This document shows, in pieces, positions 46,667 to 58,169 of a DNA stretch of 64,000 bases; positions within the stretch are counted from its first letter, which is position 1; every line of letters begins with the position of its first letter. The stretch is from Aurelia coerulea (taxonomy: Eukaryota; Cnidaria; Scyphozoa; Semaeostomeae; Ulmaridae): NCBI GenBank assembly GCA_039566865.1, contig CM076962.1, positions 8,426,743-8,490,742 on the forward strand, read 5' to 3'. A program made the translations under genes and the position numbers. The notes under the pieces are model-generated. The model was given only the letters and a program-made list of their open reading frames with translations. It was not told where the DNA came from and ran no database searches.

Positions 46667-47825
46667 GGTAACTCTGCTTTCCGCTCTAGTGCACAGCGAA
46701 ATGCCGTTTCGCAAAACCACTCTCCTCAGAAAACAGTTAATTTCTCCAATATTATTCGGCCTATCGAAAAGCGGTAAAAAGGATGTTGTTCTGTATAATC
46801 TGGGCAATCGAAAGATGTATAAATCGCAATGTTTCCGTCAACCCTGGATTCGCAAATCCTAGTTCAAATCTTTTTGCTAATTTCAGAAAAGTGGATTTAT
46901 TTCCAAAACTACTCGAAAAATGTTCGATTTTTTTTCGTTCCATCTTTAGCTAGGTTGCTGATCTACAACTCTGCCAAGTCTGATTGAAAAAGCTAGGCTA
47001 GATTTCCTGCAATCGAATTTTGTATTTCTGTTTACTTTTCGACAGCGAAATGGAGAAACCTTGGTCAACAGATTACCATGCTATAAAGCACGCTTGCAAA
47101 AGCCCAGGCTTGAAATAACTTTCAGAAGTTTTTCCATTGGCAAACAAATGAACGTGATCTTTTGGGAATACCATACGCAGGTCTCAAAAGACATCCTTAG
47201 TGCGCTTCTAAAAGTATCATTTGCATCTATTGATTAAAAATGACTAATTTTTGCCTGCAACTTCACAAAACCATGCTTTGGGTGTCTTTCGAGACTTTCG
47301 TAAGCATTCACAGATTATCAATTTCTTTCAAAGTCCACAATGAGCATAGATCTTAGATCAAGAACTAAATTTTTTGCAAAAACATTCTACGGGCGTTCAA
47401 ATCGTTCTGCATGGGCTAAACTGTTGACCAACGCTTTTCCCCTTCGATGTCGAAAAGTAAACAGAAATGTAAAATTCGATTGCAGGAAATCTAGCCTAGC
47501 TTTTTCAATCAGACTTGGCAAAGTTGTAGATCAACTACTTGGCTAAAGATGGAGCGAAAAAAAATCGAAACTTTTTCGAGTAGTTTTGGAGGTAAATCCA
47601 CTTTTCTGAAATCAGCAAAAAGATTTGAGCCAGGATTTGCGTAGCTAGGGTTGACGGAAACATTGCGATTTATACATCGTTCGATTGCCCAGATTATACA
47701 GAACAACATCCTTTTTACCACTTCTCGATAGACTGAATAATATTGGAGAAATTAACTGTTTTCTGAGGAGAGTGGTTTTGCGAAACGGCATCTCGCTGTG
47801 CACTAGAGCGGAGAGCAGAGTTACC
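46667..47825. mobile_element. TTAA-targeting long-TIR element, 1159 bp, copy 2
   Basis: Same termini, arms and exact length as 18469-19627, flanked by TTAA (46663-46666, 47826-47829). Non-coding. Confidence 0.92.
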
Positions 47826-47896
47826 TTAACTTAAGGTAAACATCTCATCTCAATGCTCACCAGGCAACCATCTCATCTCAACGACTGCCTAATTCG

Positions 47897-48523
47897 CTTT
47901 GGGCTACAACCAACTTAATGGCACCCAATTAACTTTATTAACTTTTGGGCTACAACCAACTTAATGGCACCCAATCAACTTGATTAACTTTGGGCAACAA
48001 CCAACTCAATGGCACCCAATTAACTTTGTAAACTTTGGGCAACAACCAACGCAATGGCACCAAATTAATGCTGGTAGGAAATTTCTTAAAGTTTTGCGCC
48101 ATTTTGCTAGCAACAGTTTATGTGTTTCATATACTCACAATGCTGGAAGTGTAGAACTAATTCAGCTTGTTAAGAGGGCTCCCAAATTACTTAGTAAGAT
48201 CTCAAAAACCAGTAAATAACATAATTTGCACTCAGAATAATTTCCAAAGAATTGATATAACTGTACACTGACAAAACATTTTGCAAATTACAAAAGTTTC
48301 TTAGCTTTTTCAATTCAGATCGGGATGTTTTTTAACTTTCGAAAAAATTGAGCCTTCCGTTTCTTATAAGCGGCACCCAATTAACTTTATTAACTTTAGG
48401 CTACAACCAACTTAATGGCACCCAATCAACTTTATTAACTTTGGGCAACAACCAACTCAATGGCACCCAATTAACTTTGTAAACTTTGGGCAACAACCAA
48501 CTCAATGGCACCAAATTAACTTT
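47897..48523. repeat. 45-bp minisatellite interrupted by a MITE
   Basis: Units contain GGGCAACAACCAACTCAATG then GCACCCAATTAACTTT, starting near 47901, 47947, 47992 and 48037, and again near 48389, 48443 and 48488. A MITE at about 48071-48373 splits the array. Confidence 0.88.
48071..48373. mobile_element. Short MITE inside the minisatellite
   Basis: Strongly similar to 48761-49084 from GCTGGTGGGAAATTTC-like sequence to CTTATAAGCGG, but lacking the left terminal ~20 bp. Confidence 0.8.
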
Positions 48524-48760
48524 GGATAAACATCTAATGTCGATGATTAACCTTCTTCTCGATAATCAGCCATTAAATTAGCATGATTGCAACTAGTCTT
48601 CAATAGATTAGCACACAGAAAACATGCACAGTAGTCGTTACTTATCTTAACCAAAACATAAGTTTCGTAAGCAACCCAACACATACGTGTGGTATCAATG
48701 TCACCTTAACGTGGACAACAGCCACAAAAAGAACAAATATAATAAATCGGTTTTTTTTTT

Positions 48761-49084
48761 AAGAAACAAAGGTCCGATGCTGGTGGGAAATTTCTTAAAG
48801 TTTTGCGCCATTTTGCTAGCAACAGTTTATGTGTTTCGTATACTCACAATGCTGGAAGTGTAGAACTAATTCAGCTTTGTTAAGAGGGCTCCCAAATTAC
48901 CCAGCAAGATCCCAAAAACCAGCAAACAACATAGTTTGCACTCAGAATAATTTCCAAAGAATTGCTATAACTGTACACTGACAAAACATTTTGCAAATTA
49001 CGAAAATTTCTTAGCTTTTTCAATTCAGATAAGGATGTTTTTTAACTTTTGAAAAAAATTGAGCCTTCCGCTTCTTATAAGCGG
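48761..49084. mobile_element. Short MITE, fuller copy
   Basis: Starts AAGAAACAAAGGTCCGATGC and ends CGCTTCTTATAAGCGG. Close copy of 48071-48373 and distant relative of 14676-14999. Confidence 0.75.
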
Positions 49085-51285
49085 TCTCCTATAAAAAGAG
49101 AACGTGTAGTAACCTTAAGCATTGCAGTGGTTAGTGCCTTTTGAAGTAGCCAATTACAGTAGAAGCAGGAATAACTAAGGCATTGTCGTTTAGCAAACCA
49201 AAGATGTCCCAAAAGTTTTAAACAATCTTTTCTGAGCAGATGATTATGTTCTTTTAGCGTTACGGGACAAACCCTTACTCAGCAAAGCCCTGTGATACAG
49301 CTCTGACAAGTTTCTGGACAACCTTAATCTTATCAAACAATGCCTGGATTCGATTGTCTCTCAACAAAAATGTCGCTGATAATTAAGAATCGTTTCCATT
49401 CTCTTTGAATTTCAGACGTAAAAATGTAAAGTTAGTTGCTTAAAATGAAACATAGAAATGATGTACCATAAACAGATCATAACGTACAGAGCTTATAAAC
49501 TCTTCCCAATTTACGTGAACCTTCTCGCAGAAAGAACTTTCTGATACCAGGCTTTGAGTTTCACAGCCTGCACGAAGTTGGGATACAGCCGAAGCCCTAA
49601 AAACTAGGGAAACACTCAAACAACCCAAACATGGATCTTCAGCTCCGTTTATCTCCATTTTCAACGATCTTACTTTGAGGGATGAACTCCAAAACCCGAA
49701 GCTTGAAAAGCGTTACTTAAACTACCCACAAATCTTAGCCAAGTCAATTCTGACGTAGGGAAAACCGAACCACCGCCGTTCAGCTGACGAACTATTTTAC
49801 AAAACTAAGAAAAGACTTTTCGCTCTTCATTTACAACATTTTAATTTTGTGTGCTGATGGGCACTTTTGCTTTTGTTTTTATTTTATTTGCTTTGCGGCT
49901 ACTGGCGATTGTTGAGCAATTGCTTCCAGTTAATATCAAAGACTATAGTTTAGTCGATGGTGCATTCCTGTGAAAGACCTGAAAATGAAGCAAGAAACGC
50001 ATCAACTCTACTGTTTCACAATAACCCAGAATATTAAATGCAGTAAACAGTAAACTCTTTCTTACGGTTTAAAAGTTTTCCCAAAGGCAATGCGTCCATA
50101 CAAGCACCACAGCACCGCGGGGGGCATGTCAATTTTACGTGATATTCCATGTGAACACCTTGGTAATGAAGCTTACTACGGGCAAAGAGTGATCTAAGTG
50201 ATGACCTACTTGCCGTTGCACTTCCGAAGCTGAAACCTTAGCCTGCATGTGGTCCGTCAAATTCTGCCAATCACCGCATCCCTCAAGGCTCTTCGTCAGC
50301 ATCATGTCAGCATAATTTCGACAAGAGTGTTTACGCGGCTGAGCTCACACGGAGACATTGCCTTTAAAAAAGTTGCAAGTGCCATTCTAAAGCAGTACAC
50401 GACCGTCGTGTTAGAATCTAAAAGTTTCAAACGCTATTACATCAATTGGAAGCAATGACCGGTAATAAATCTGTTTACTGATTGCTGATTTTGGGATTAT
50501 TCCCAAAAAAAAACACAAGGCAAGCAACGAATAAATGCAAGCATGACTGGGAGGATCTATCAAAATACCAAACCCCGCCCAAAAATCGAAACTTTCTTGG
50601 TGACACCTCATAGTTTATTGCATTCCAATGACTATTTCTTCAGCTGAAACAAACAGGAGCAAAACGCTCCCAAAAGATCCACATTGGCAAGAAAATCAAC
50701 AAAATATAGGTAGCCTGGAAAGCATACAAACAAACATACAAAAATATGTTACATGTGGTTCTTAAACAATTAAACGACCAAATGATAAATAAATTATCTT
50801 AGCATCATAGAAGTAGCTGAGATGCCAAAAACGAGTCGTTTCGAGCCTGTTCCCATATCAAATGAATATAACATTAATATAGCCTGGAACATCACTACAA
50901 AATCACTGGAAACAGACATTTTGGTCAGAGAAAAAAACAATTCTGGGATAATAAGCTGGTTGAAAGCAAGCCAGGCTGAGCACCCTTAGTAGGCAAAGTG
51001 ACAAAGACATGACCAATTGAAATGCAATTCAAATCAAAGGAGCGGTTTGAAGAAACACTGGATGCTGGTTTACCTGAAATAAGAATTTGTAGGCTAAATG
51101 CTAAGTCTTTTGCTTGCATAAATTGCGATTGGCTTAGGCCATATCGAATACACATCATGGAAGTCTTGAATCCTAAATCCACGTTTTCCCAATCATAGTG
51201 TGCTAAAACGTTCTACTGGAATTATCAGACATTGCTACAGGCCGTTAGAAATAGAAAAAACAGGACAGGTCTCACCGTAGCCTTG
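49085..51285. other. Unit B interior without recognised genes
   Basis: Frames at 49440-49664 (minus) and 50249-50458 (plus) are short and show no known domain. I see no transposase or RT. Confidence 0.4.
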
Positions 51286-51891
51286 TGAAAGAAATCGCAA
51301 AACCTTACGAAATGCCAGATCTTTACCACACCTTTCTGCTTTGCCTCCAATGTCCAAATGCGAAGGCAACCTGACACAATTTTGGCTTTTAAACTGAATG
51401 CGAAAACCAAATCAAAAGATTTCCAAATCTATTGTCTACAAAAACGCATACTGCGAAAGATTGACTGCTTTGTTGGTCAACCTATTTCTACGCTTCTGCG
51501 CTTCTGGTAAAAGTATTCTTTTAAAAACCAGCCAAATGCGAGGCAAGCAGTGTTCCAAATAATTCAAAAAGTGAATAAACAATCTTCTGGGAATTGAGTG
51601 ATACGTGTTTTTACGCAAGTAACAACGAACAAAATTACGAATCACCGAGCACAAAGACTGATTGCTGAAAAGTTTTCGTTTGCAAAAACAACAAGACGCA
51701 ATGCATGCAGCGTGCTAAATTATTAGAAAAGTGAATAAAACGATCTGCTGATAATTGAGGGATACGTGTAGTTACGCACATCATAGCCAAATGAATCGTA
51801 ACAAGGTTGTGGGACACCTTTATAAACGAACGCTCGCAGCATCTTCCGCGAATTAACTGGGATAAAAATTTCATTCTTATCCCTATTAAAA
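51286..51891. repeat. Direct repeat R2, second copy
   Basis: Second copy of 44918-45510. Its end abuts DIRS RT coding at 51892. Confidence 0.92.
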
Positions 51892-52695
51892 CTGGATGCC
51901 CCAAGGCCTGTCATATGGTAGATATAAGCGCTTGGACTCCAACCAAAATGAAGCGTTTTTGAAGACGAAGTACCATCCTTGCCATTGGAGACCAAAGAAT
52001 TTCTGACTTTCCTCTGTGAGCATGATGTGATCATAGCCCGATTTATCATCTAGTTTTGTCTGGAAATGACCTTTGCCAACGTAACGGGGAAGGTCAGTTA
52101 TTGGATCTAAATGGAGGGCCGGGTGTTTCATCCACAAGTTGAGGTATCACTCATCATGGCACATCCGAGGCTTTGAAGGCTCCATGGTGATTGGCATGAC
52201 CAAATAAGGGGAGGTACACTTTACCCCAAATTGCGAGGGACCCATTGGCAATTCTGTCTAAGATGCAATTAGAGATGAAATCCTCAAAGCCTTTGCACGA
52301 AGCACTATTGCTAAGGTGAATTTGGGGAGGCATATCGGAGTTGTATGACTGTCCTTTGAAGTTCCCTTTAAACTGTTGGAAGAAGTCGAAAATTGAGACA
52401 CCAGAAGATATGTAGCCAAAAAGTTCCTGTTTTTTATGAAAACCCTCTAAAACTGTCGCCCAAGAGTCGACGTGATGATGTAATTCATCCGCAATAAAGG
52501 AGTTTGGGTTGCGAAAAATGAGGTCATCTGCCGAGGCTTTCATTTTCCCCTTCAGAATCATATCTATAGATGAGAAGGGGTGCAGGGTGGACGGGCAGGA
52601 GGGGTTCCCACCAGAATTACACCAAGTTATATCCTCTCTTGATCTTATTCCTTCACCATTTGATAGGAGCTGGAGCTTTGCGTTGAAGTAGGAGT
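51892..52695 (-). pseudogene. DIRS-like reverse transcriptase, N-terminal half
   Basis: Minus-strand coding from a probable splice acceptor (pyrimidine-rich TTTTTCTTTTCTAG just 5' of 52695) to GLGASSF at 51893. Upstream part: RDSYFNAKLQLLSNGEG, KGKMKASADDLIF, FGYISSGVSIFDFFQQFKG, DFISNCILDRIANGSLAIWG. In the next frame: SPYLVMPITMEPSKPRMCHDE, a stop, NLWMKHPALHLDPITDLPRY, and the RT catalytic block TKLDDKSGYDHIML (near 52050), then QWQGWYFVF. This block order matches DIRS-type pol. The partner YIDD segment lies 7.3 kb away at 44570. Two frameshifts and one in-frame stop; inactive. Confidence 0.8.
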
Positions 52696-54093
52696 CACGT
52701 AACTAGAAAAGAAAAAGTAGAAAGAATAAAGTGGCGAGGAGAGGGAACCCTTCCTACCCAGTCACCCAGAACCCAGTCCCACGGACCAGATAAAGGTTAT
52801 AAGTGACAAGTGACTGGATTGGAAAAGTGACAAGAGAAATAAGTTGAGGAAAGGAAAACATCTTTAGGAAATGGAAAGGAAATGAAAGGAAATGATCTTA
52901 TAAACTGAAATAGAAAGTTGGATGACTTCGAAAAAGTCTGTGTATCAACCAACAAAATAGACTTGTCGTAAGCCAACAGAGCAGAAAAGAGGGAAGGGAT
53001 GTACGTCTGAAAAAGGCAGGCTTTAGGCTACTACAGACCACAGACCCTTATAAAAAGAATTGATATCGAAATGCTTACAAAATACAAAGAAATACGCTGA
53101 GTTGCTTTTGGTTCTAATCCAAAATAACCAATTTAAAAAGTGTAGAGCCTAAGCCTTGTCTAGCTAAAAAGAAAAGACATGGAGCCTACTACTAAAATCT
53201 TAGAGCCTGGGAACAATAGGAAACGGAGACTAAGGCGGTAAACTAAAATAATTGCGCATTTTCACTAACACCTGAAAAGATAACAAACAGTTTGTCCCTA
53301 ACTCTAGAGTCATGATCCTCCAAGCTACGAATAAATTTGCGAAAAAACGGATTTGGCCAAATTTGAGTACAGTGGCGGATACGTTACATTAGTTAGTGTC
53401 CTAACTCCTTTGTGACGGAAATAAAAGCAAAGAAAGAAAGTTTGTTGCGTTGTTCTTTTATTTTTTATTTGTTTTTGTTATTGCTGTTGTATAACAAACT
53501 GACAGTGACAATGTGCAGCAGTGACAAGACCAATCTTCGAGACGGAGTGGCTTCGAAGAGAACAAGAAGCTAGGATCAACACTACAAACAAATTTGGAAA
53601 TTAGACATATGAGACAAAATCTGGAGAGGCAGCGAAGTTAAAAACGCTTCCGAGAGCTCTAAAGGCAACCAAGCGCACGTACAAGCCCACCAAGAAAAGC
53701 ACTTAAGCTTACTTTGCTGTAGGCCTAGCTAGCTGAACCGAATCCGAAGAGAAAGAACACGTAATGAATGAAACGAGAGAATAACAACAAGGAAATGATG
53801 AACTTTCTACAAATCACTGCAGAGATATTCTACTCAAACTGATACAATACGCAAACAAAGGTAAAACTCAAACCTTTATACTCCAACTAATACATGGCCT
53901 AAAGCCATGGATGGCATATTACTGTTTGTAATATGTGTTACATTAAATTAAAACAAAGATCGAAATGTCAGAAATGAGTTTCTTTTGCTCTACAGTTCAT
54001 CTGTTCATATTTGGTTGGTTCATCCTCTGGTAGGGATTAAAACGCCTTCTTCTGAAACAGCTGCTAATATTGTGATTGTTCATTTTACAATAA
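52696..54093. other. Possible intron or unassigned interval
   Basis: No coding I can support. On the minus strand it begins with a GTAAAA donor-like sequence at about 54093 and ends in the strong acceptor at 52696, so it may be an intron between gag-like and RT exons. Confidence 0.35.
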
Positions 54094-54386
54094 GTCCCTA
54101 AATTGGCTATTAGGACGGCTAACTCTTTCTAACAGGGTTGCATAAATGCTGGAGAAAAAATCAGCTTTCTTGTCCTTGAGCTCTCGGCTAATAAGTTTTA
54201 ACTGTCTCTATTCTTTGCAGAGCTTCGTATTTATCAAAATCTGTGGGTTGTCTCGGCGCATACTGGATGATAGATTTCTTCAAATGGTCCACTGTGGGTT
54301 TCTGGTTCTTTTCAAGTTTGGCCAAACGCTCCAACAAAGTAGCAAAATCTGGGGCCACCTTGGGAGCACTTCAGTCAAAGAGAAAA
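54094..54386 (-). pseudogene. Gag-like or N-terminal fragment of the DIRS-like element
   Basis: About 95 codons across two minus-strand frames: APDFATLLERLAKLEKNQK, DHLKKSIIQYAPRQPTDFD, YEALQRIETVK, then after one extra base LISRELKDKKADFFSSIYAT and RPNSQFRDLL. It is mostly charged and helical with no catalytic motif. It precedes the RT coding on the same strand and is preceded by a pyrimidine tract and AG. Assignment to the DIRS-like element rests on position and strand only. Confidence 0.45.
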
Positions 54387-54418
54387 AAAAGGGTTAGGCT
54401 GCTGTTTTTCCAGAAAGT

Positions 54419-54673
54419 TTAATTAAACCGTCCAGAAGTTTTGATGAAAGAAATAGTTGCTTCTATGATGATTCTGTTTGAAAAGGTGCTTTCATTTGGG
54501 TTCCCATATAATAACAAATGACAAAGATCCTTTGAGTTCATGCTAGCAACATCATATCCGACATCTGAGACTTGACCAAGGAGATCTTGGCGCTGAGCTG
54601 TAAACTGGGGGCAGTGCAGGAGGTAATGCTCATTGTCTTCCTTTCCTGTACCACAAATACAAATTGGACTCAA
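54419..54673 (-). pseudogene. LINE C-terminal Cys/His segment
   Basis: Contains CICGTGKEDNEHYLLHCPQF, a C-x-C...H-x4-C pattern common at the C-terminus of L2-like and related LINE proteins, and ends HLLLYGNP...SFIKTSGRFN. Same block as the coding end of the insertion at 41513. Confidence 0.85.
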
Positions 54674-54700
54674 GCAGTCAAAATTATGCCTAAATCTATG

Positions 54701-56125
54701 CTAATTTAGAGGACTAAAGTTAACTCGAAGCCTTGTTAATAGCTTGATACCCAAAATATCATAGATGTTATAAACTGGGTTTTTCTCGGGACTGATGATT
54801 CGAAGCAATTTGCTCTTGAAAACTGCAAGAGAAGGAGAATCTTGTACAGTTTTGTCTAACAGGTTCCACTCACATATTGTGTTATGGAAATAAGAGCTGG
54901 AGAAGCGCATAGTTCTACCTACATTTTGCTCATAACAACGCGGGTTTTTTAAATTATACTCAACTGAGCGCTGTTCGGGTATCTCATTGAAAAGGTAATC
55001 TGGACTTTTGGATGTGGTTAATGAAAAGAAATGACATAATCTTCGGCACCACCTTCGGTCATAACGTGTTTCCCATCCGAGCTCTTCAAGTAGCCTTCGC
55101 CTATTTGTACCTACCCACGCTCCAGTAACAGCTAGTGCTGCTTTATATTGAGTATGTTCTAGTTGTTGCGTAAGGTTCAGCTGCATATCAGGGTCATATT
55201 TATGGTAAATTATGTCTCCATAGTCTAAGTGAGGTCTCACATAAAGCTTATAGGTTTGATCAAGGACCTCTCTTGATACATATTTAGAAAGGTATTTTAA
55301 CAAACCAATTCCTCTCCGTGCTTTCAAGATAGCCTCTCGAATATGACTTTTAAAACTTAGCTTTGAGTCAAGAGTAACCCCAAGGTGCTTGTGCTCCAAT
55401 TTTGATGCAATGACCTCCTCTCCCAATTTAAGACCGGGGTGGATTGGCTTATTCCTTTTACAAGAAAATATGACCTCCTCTGTCTTGTCAGCGTTAAACT
55501 GCATTTTCCATTGCCATGCCCATAAGCTAATTTTTGCCAAATCTCTGTTTAAGTCAAGTGCAGCTACATTTCCATTCTGAACAGTAGTAAACAACGACGT
55601 GTCATCAGCAAATAACTTAATACCACATTTAACATTGTGGGTAATATCATTAATGTAGATCAAGAACAACAACGGTCCAAGAACTGATCCTTGTGGTACA
55701 CCTGCGGAAATTGTATCCCACTTTGAACATTGCCCATTTAGCACTACCCGTTGCTTACGATCTGACAAAAAACTTTTAACAATCCGAAGAACATTTCCAT
55801 GTAAGCCATTGGATTCCAACTTGTAAATGAGACCCTCATGCCAGACCCTGTCAAATGCCTTTGAAAGGTCAAGGAAGATGGCACGTGTTTCTTTACTAGG
55901 AGTTTCATCGAAGGCTCTATGAATATTTTGAGTGATGAGCAGTAACTGATTGATAGTCGAATCACCGGGACGAAACCCTGATTGATGAGGCGATATAAGA
56001 CCATTCATACTGAGATGCTCGTAGATGGCATCAAATAATAGCTTTTCAAAAAACTTTCCAAAAATTGGAAGTAGGGAAATTGGGCGATAGTTTTTCTTGT
56101 TCTGTTTGCAGCCCTTTTTATGCAC
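54701..56125 (-). pseudogene. LINE reverse transcriptase, 474-codon intact frame
   Basis: Complete RT core: NYRPISLLPIFGKFFEKL, PHQSGFRPGDSTINQL, IFLDLSKAFDRVWHEGL, SAGVPQGSVLGPLLFLIYIN, LFADDTSLFTTV (catalytic FADD), HKHLGVTLDSKLSFKSHI, RPHLDYGDIIYHKYD, ELGWETRYDRRW. It ends at RLRVNFSPLN (54701), one shift short of the C-terminal zinc-finger-like segment. Catalytic residues are intact. The ATG in frame is not the true start, since the protein continues upstream in other frames. Confidence 0.93.
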
Positions 56126-56183
56126 AGGAATTATATTTGCTTTCTTCCATTGAGAAGGGTAAATTCCTGTTTCAAGGCATCTT

Positions 56184-56726
56184 TCAAAAATGCAACACAG
56201 GATCTACTATCGAATTGTCACATATTTTGATCATGGCAACAGAAATTCCGTCACATCCATGTGCCTTTTTAGAATCTAGAGAACGAATGATTCGAAGCAC
56301 CTTTTCCCTGTTTATATTTATACTTAATAAGGGCGATGGAAACTGCGGAATAAATGTAGGGATAGTACCACCAGTTTCTATCTCCCTGCATTGAGCAACA
56401 AAGAACTCATTGAAAATATTTGCTTTTGCTTCTACATTGGTAATAAATAAGCCATTTTCAATAAGAGGGGGTATGTTAGAAACTTTTTTTTTATTGAGAT
56501 GTCTGTTGAATAAGGTCCAATATGATTTAGCCCCAGTTACGTTATTCGATAACTTTCTGCCAAGTCCGAGATAATAATCATTTTTAGCATTGGTAATCAT
56601 TTTTGATGTTATGTTTTGGACATTTTTAACAGTGTTCCAGTCTTCTTGCTTTCTACCACGTCTAACAAATTTAGTATATGTTCTGTGTTTGCGCTTAATA
56701 GCAGTTTTAATTCCTGCTTCATCCAC
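56184..56726 (-). pseudogene. LINE linker and RT N-terminal region
   Basis: Encodes RKHRTYTKFVRRGR, KSYWTLFNRHLNKKK, NIFNEFFVAQC and the RT-0 block LDSKKAHGCDGISVAMIK. A one-base shift near 56190 joins it to the 474-codon RT frame. Confidence 0.85.
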
Positions 56727-57211
56727 GGTGGATCCTTATCATCAAATTTGACAACTTTATTAGGTATATACTCCGAACAAATTTCAGCTAGAACATTTGT
56801 AAATATTTCTACCATTTCTGTAGGATTTAGCCCATCAAAGCAAGCTGTCCAATCGATTTTGTTAATTGATTCAATAATCATTTGAACATCAGCCTTGGAA
56901 TAATCCCATACTGTCCTTTTATATGGAGGGGGAGATGGTAAAGAGACATTCAGTTTACCGTGGATAATTTGATGCTGACAGTGTTCGTCCAAGGAAGGGT
57001 GAACACCACAGTCAACAAACATATTTGGCTGGTCAGTAATAATTAAGTCAATGCAAGAACAGCCTTCATTTCTTATATTAGTTGGCTCCTCAATCAGTTG
57101 ATACAGACCATTTATTTCCATAAGTTCGTCCAAAGCAGTACCCTCGGGCTGTTCAATATCCTCAGTCCACCACATTGAAGATCTACAATTGAGATCACCA
57201 GTTAAAATCAT
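56609..57211 (-). pseudogene. LINE endonuclease C-terminal part and linker
   Basis: Continues the endonuclease: ILTGDLNCRSSMWW (GD-N catalytic block), GLYQLIEEPTNI, CIDLIITDQ, and HPSLDEHCQHQII (the family normally has S-D-H). The linker follows (VWDYSKADVQ, DDKDPPWMKQELK) and a shift near 56640 leads into the frame at 56184. Confidence 0.85.
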
Positions 57212-57299
57212 GCAGTCTGGATTTTCAGCTTTCGTTTTATTGATGGTCTATTGCAATCTATCAATAAAGATTTCAAATTGCTCGCTGTTTTGGCTTGCA

Positions 57300-58169
57300 C
57301 TACGATACATTGTCCCAAGGAGAATTTTTTTTACGTGCTATTCTAATTTCAGTAATGATAATTTCAGGTAATAGCTCAAGGTCAGTCCGTCTCTTGATGG
57401 GTAGCCCTTCGCGAAAATAAAGACGCACTCCACCAATTTTGGTATTGCTCGGATGATCACTGCGATATATCTCTTTGCTGAACCCTTCAATATAGATTTC
57501 ATCATTTTTCACAGTTTGATCAAGCATAGTCTCAGAAATAGCAATAATGTCATATTTGTAGAGGGCATCATAAGTTTCAATAAGAGGTGTCTTTATTCGA
57601 TCTCTAGCACAGATGCTATTCAAGTTCCAGTGAAAGAACCTCAAACATTTATTAATCTCTGGGCCAGGATTTGGATGAATGTCTCCACACAAAAGCAGCT
57701 GGCTGAATGGGCTGCACCCACCAACCTGAAAAATCTCCAGTGCGGTCCCAACAGGCAGAGCAAAAAGAATTTGCTGCACAAAACACAGAGCTTTCCTTGG
57801 GTACGCCTTGCAGTAAATGAGAATGGTTCTACATAATTTTGGTAGCTCAATTACAAGCGAAATCAAAAGCCAAAGACTAACAATCATACGTGAATTTATT
57901 TTTGCAAAGATAAGACTGACATCTGCACTTTTTAGGGGAGCAGCTGGCACAACAGTTGCAGCGAGGTGGGTCCAAACGAAAGAAACAACGAGGGATGACG
58001 GCAATGAAAGAACAGATGAACAGATGAATAAGTACATGTAGGCAAAGTACTGAAGAGGACAAAAGGAAAACTGGACCACTGATATTTCAAGGACCTTTGG
58101 GACTTTTGACATTAAACCAATACGGTGTCCTGCGATTCCTGCACGCCACTGGTTAATTCCTACAGGCAT
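57300..58169 (-). pseudogene. LINE ORF: leader, 2A-like motif and endonuclease start
   Basis: Starts with ATG at 58167-58169. Residues 1-150 are hydrophobic and rich in Leu, Val, Ile and Cys, with membrane-like stretches. Residues ~163-170 are DIHPNPGP (57660-57683), matching the 2A ribosome-skipping core D-I/V-E-x-N-P-G-P except for His in place of Glu. The endonuclease begins right after: FFHWNLNSICAR, IIAISETMLDQ, IGGVRLYFREG. The frame is lost at NSPWDN near 57300. In several LINEs a 2A-like peptide precedes the endonuclease in this way and separates a leader peptide from the enzyme. Confidence 0.82.

Larger units (their letters stand above)
44612..51891. mobile_element. 7.3 kb insertion complex splitting the DIRS RT
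   Basis: Both outer edges abut DIRS RT coding and ATTAA occurs at both junctions. It consists of two head-to-tail units sharing ends. Unit A (44612-45510) has a ~210-bp start (R1) and a ~600-bp end (R2). Unit B (45511-51891) starts with R1 again (to 45722) and ends with R2 again (51286-51891). The R2/R1 junction at 45510 reads CCCTATTTAATTC, similar to the outer ATTAA. Unit B also contains tandem repeats, two MITEs and a TTAA element. I cannot assign a superfamily. Confidence 0.65.

Noticed and set aside
50249..50458. Small gene in unit B
   Set aside because: A 69-codon frame with no domain, start context or neighbours to support it.
44612..51891. LTR retrotransposon
   Set aside because: The two outer ends are different sequences (R1 and R2), not direct long terminal repeats, and no gag-pol of that type is inside.
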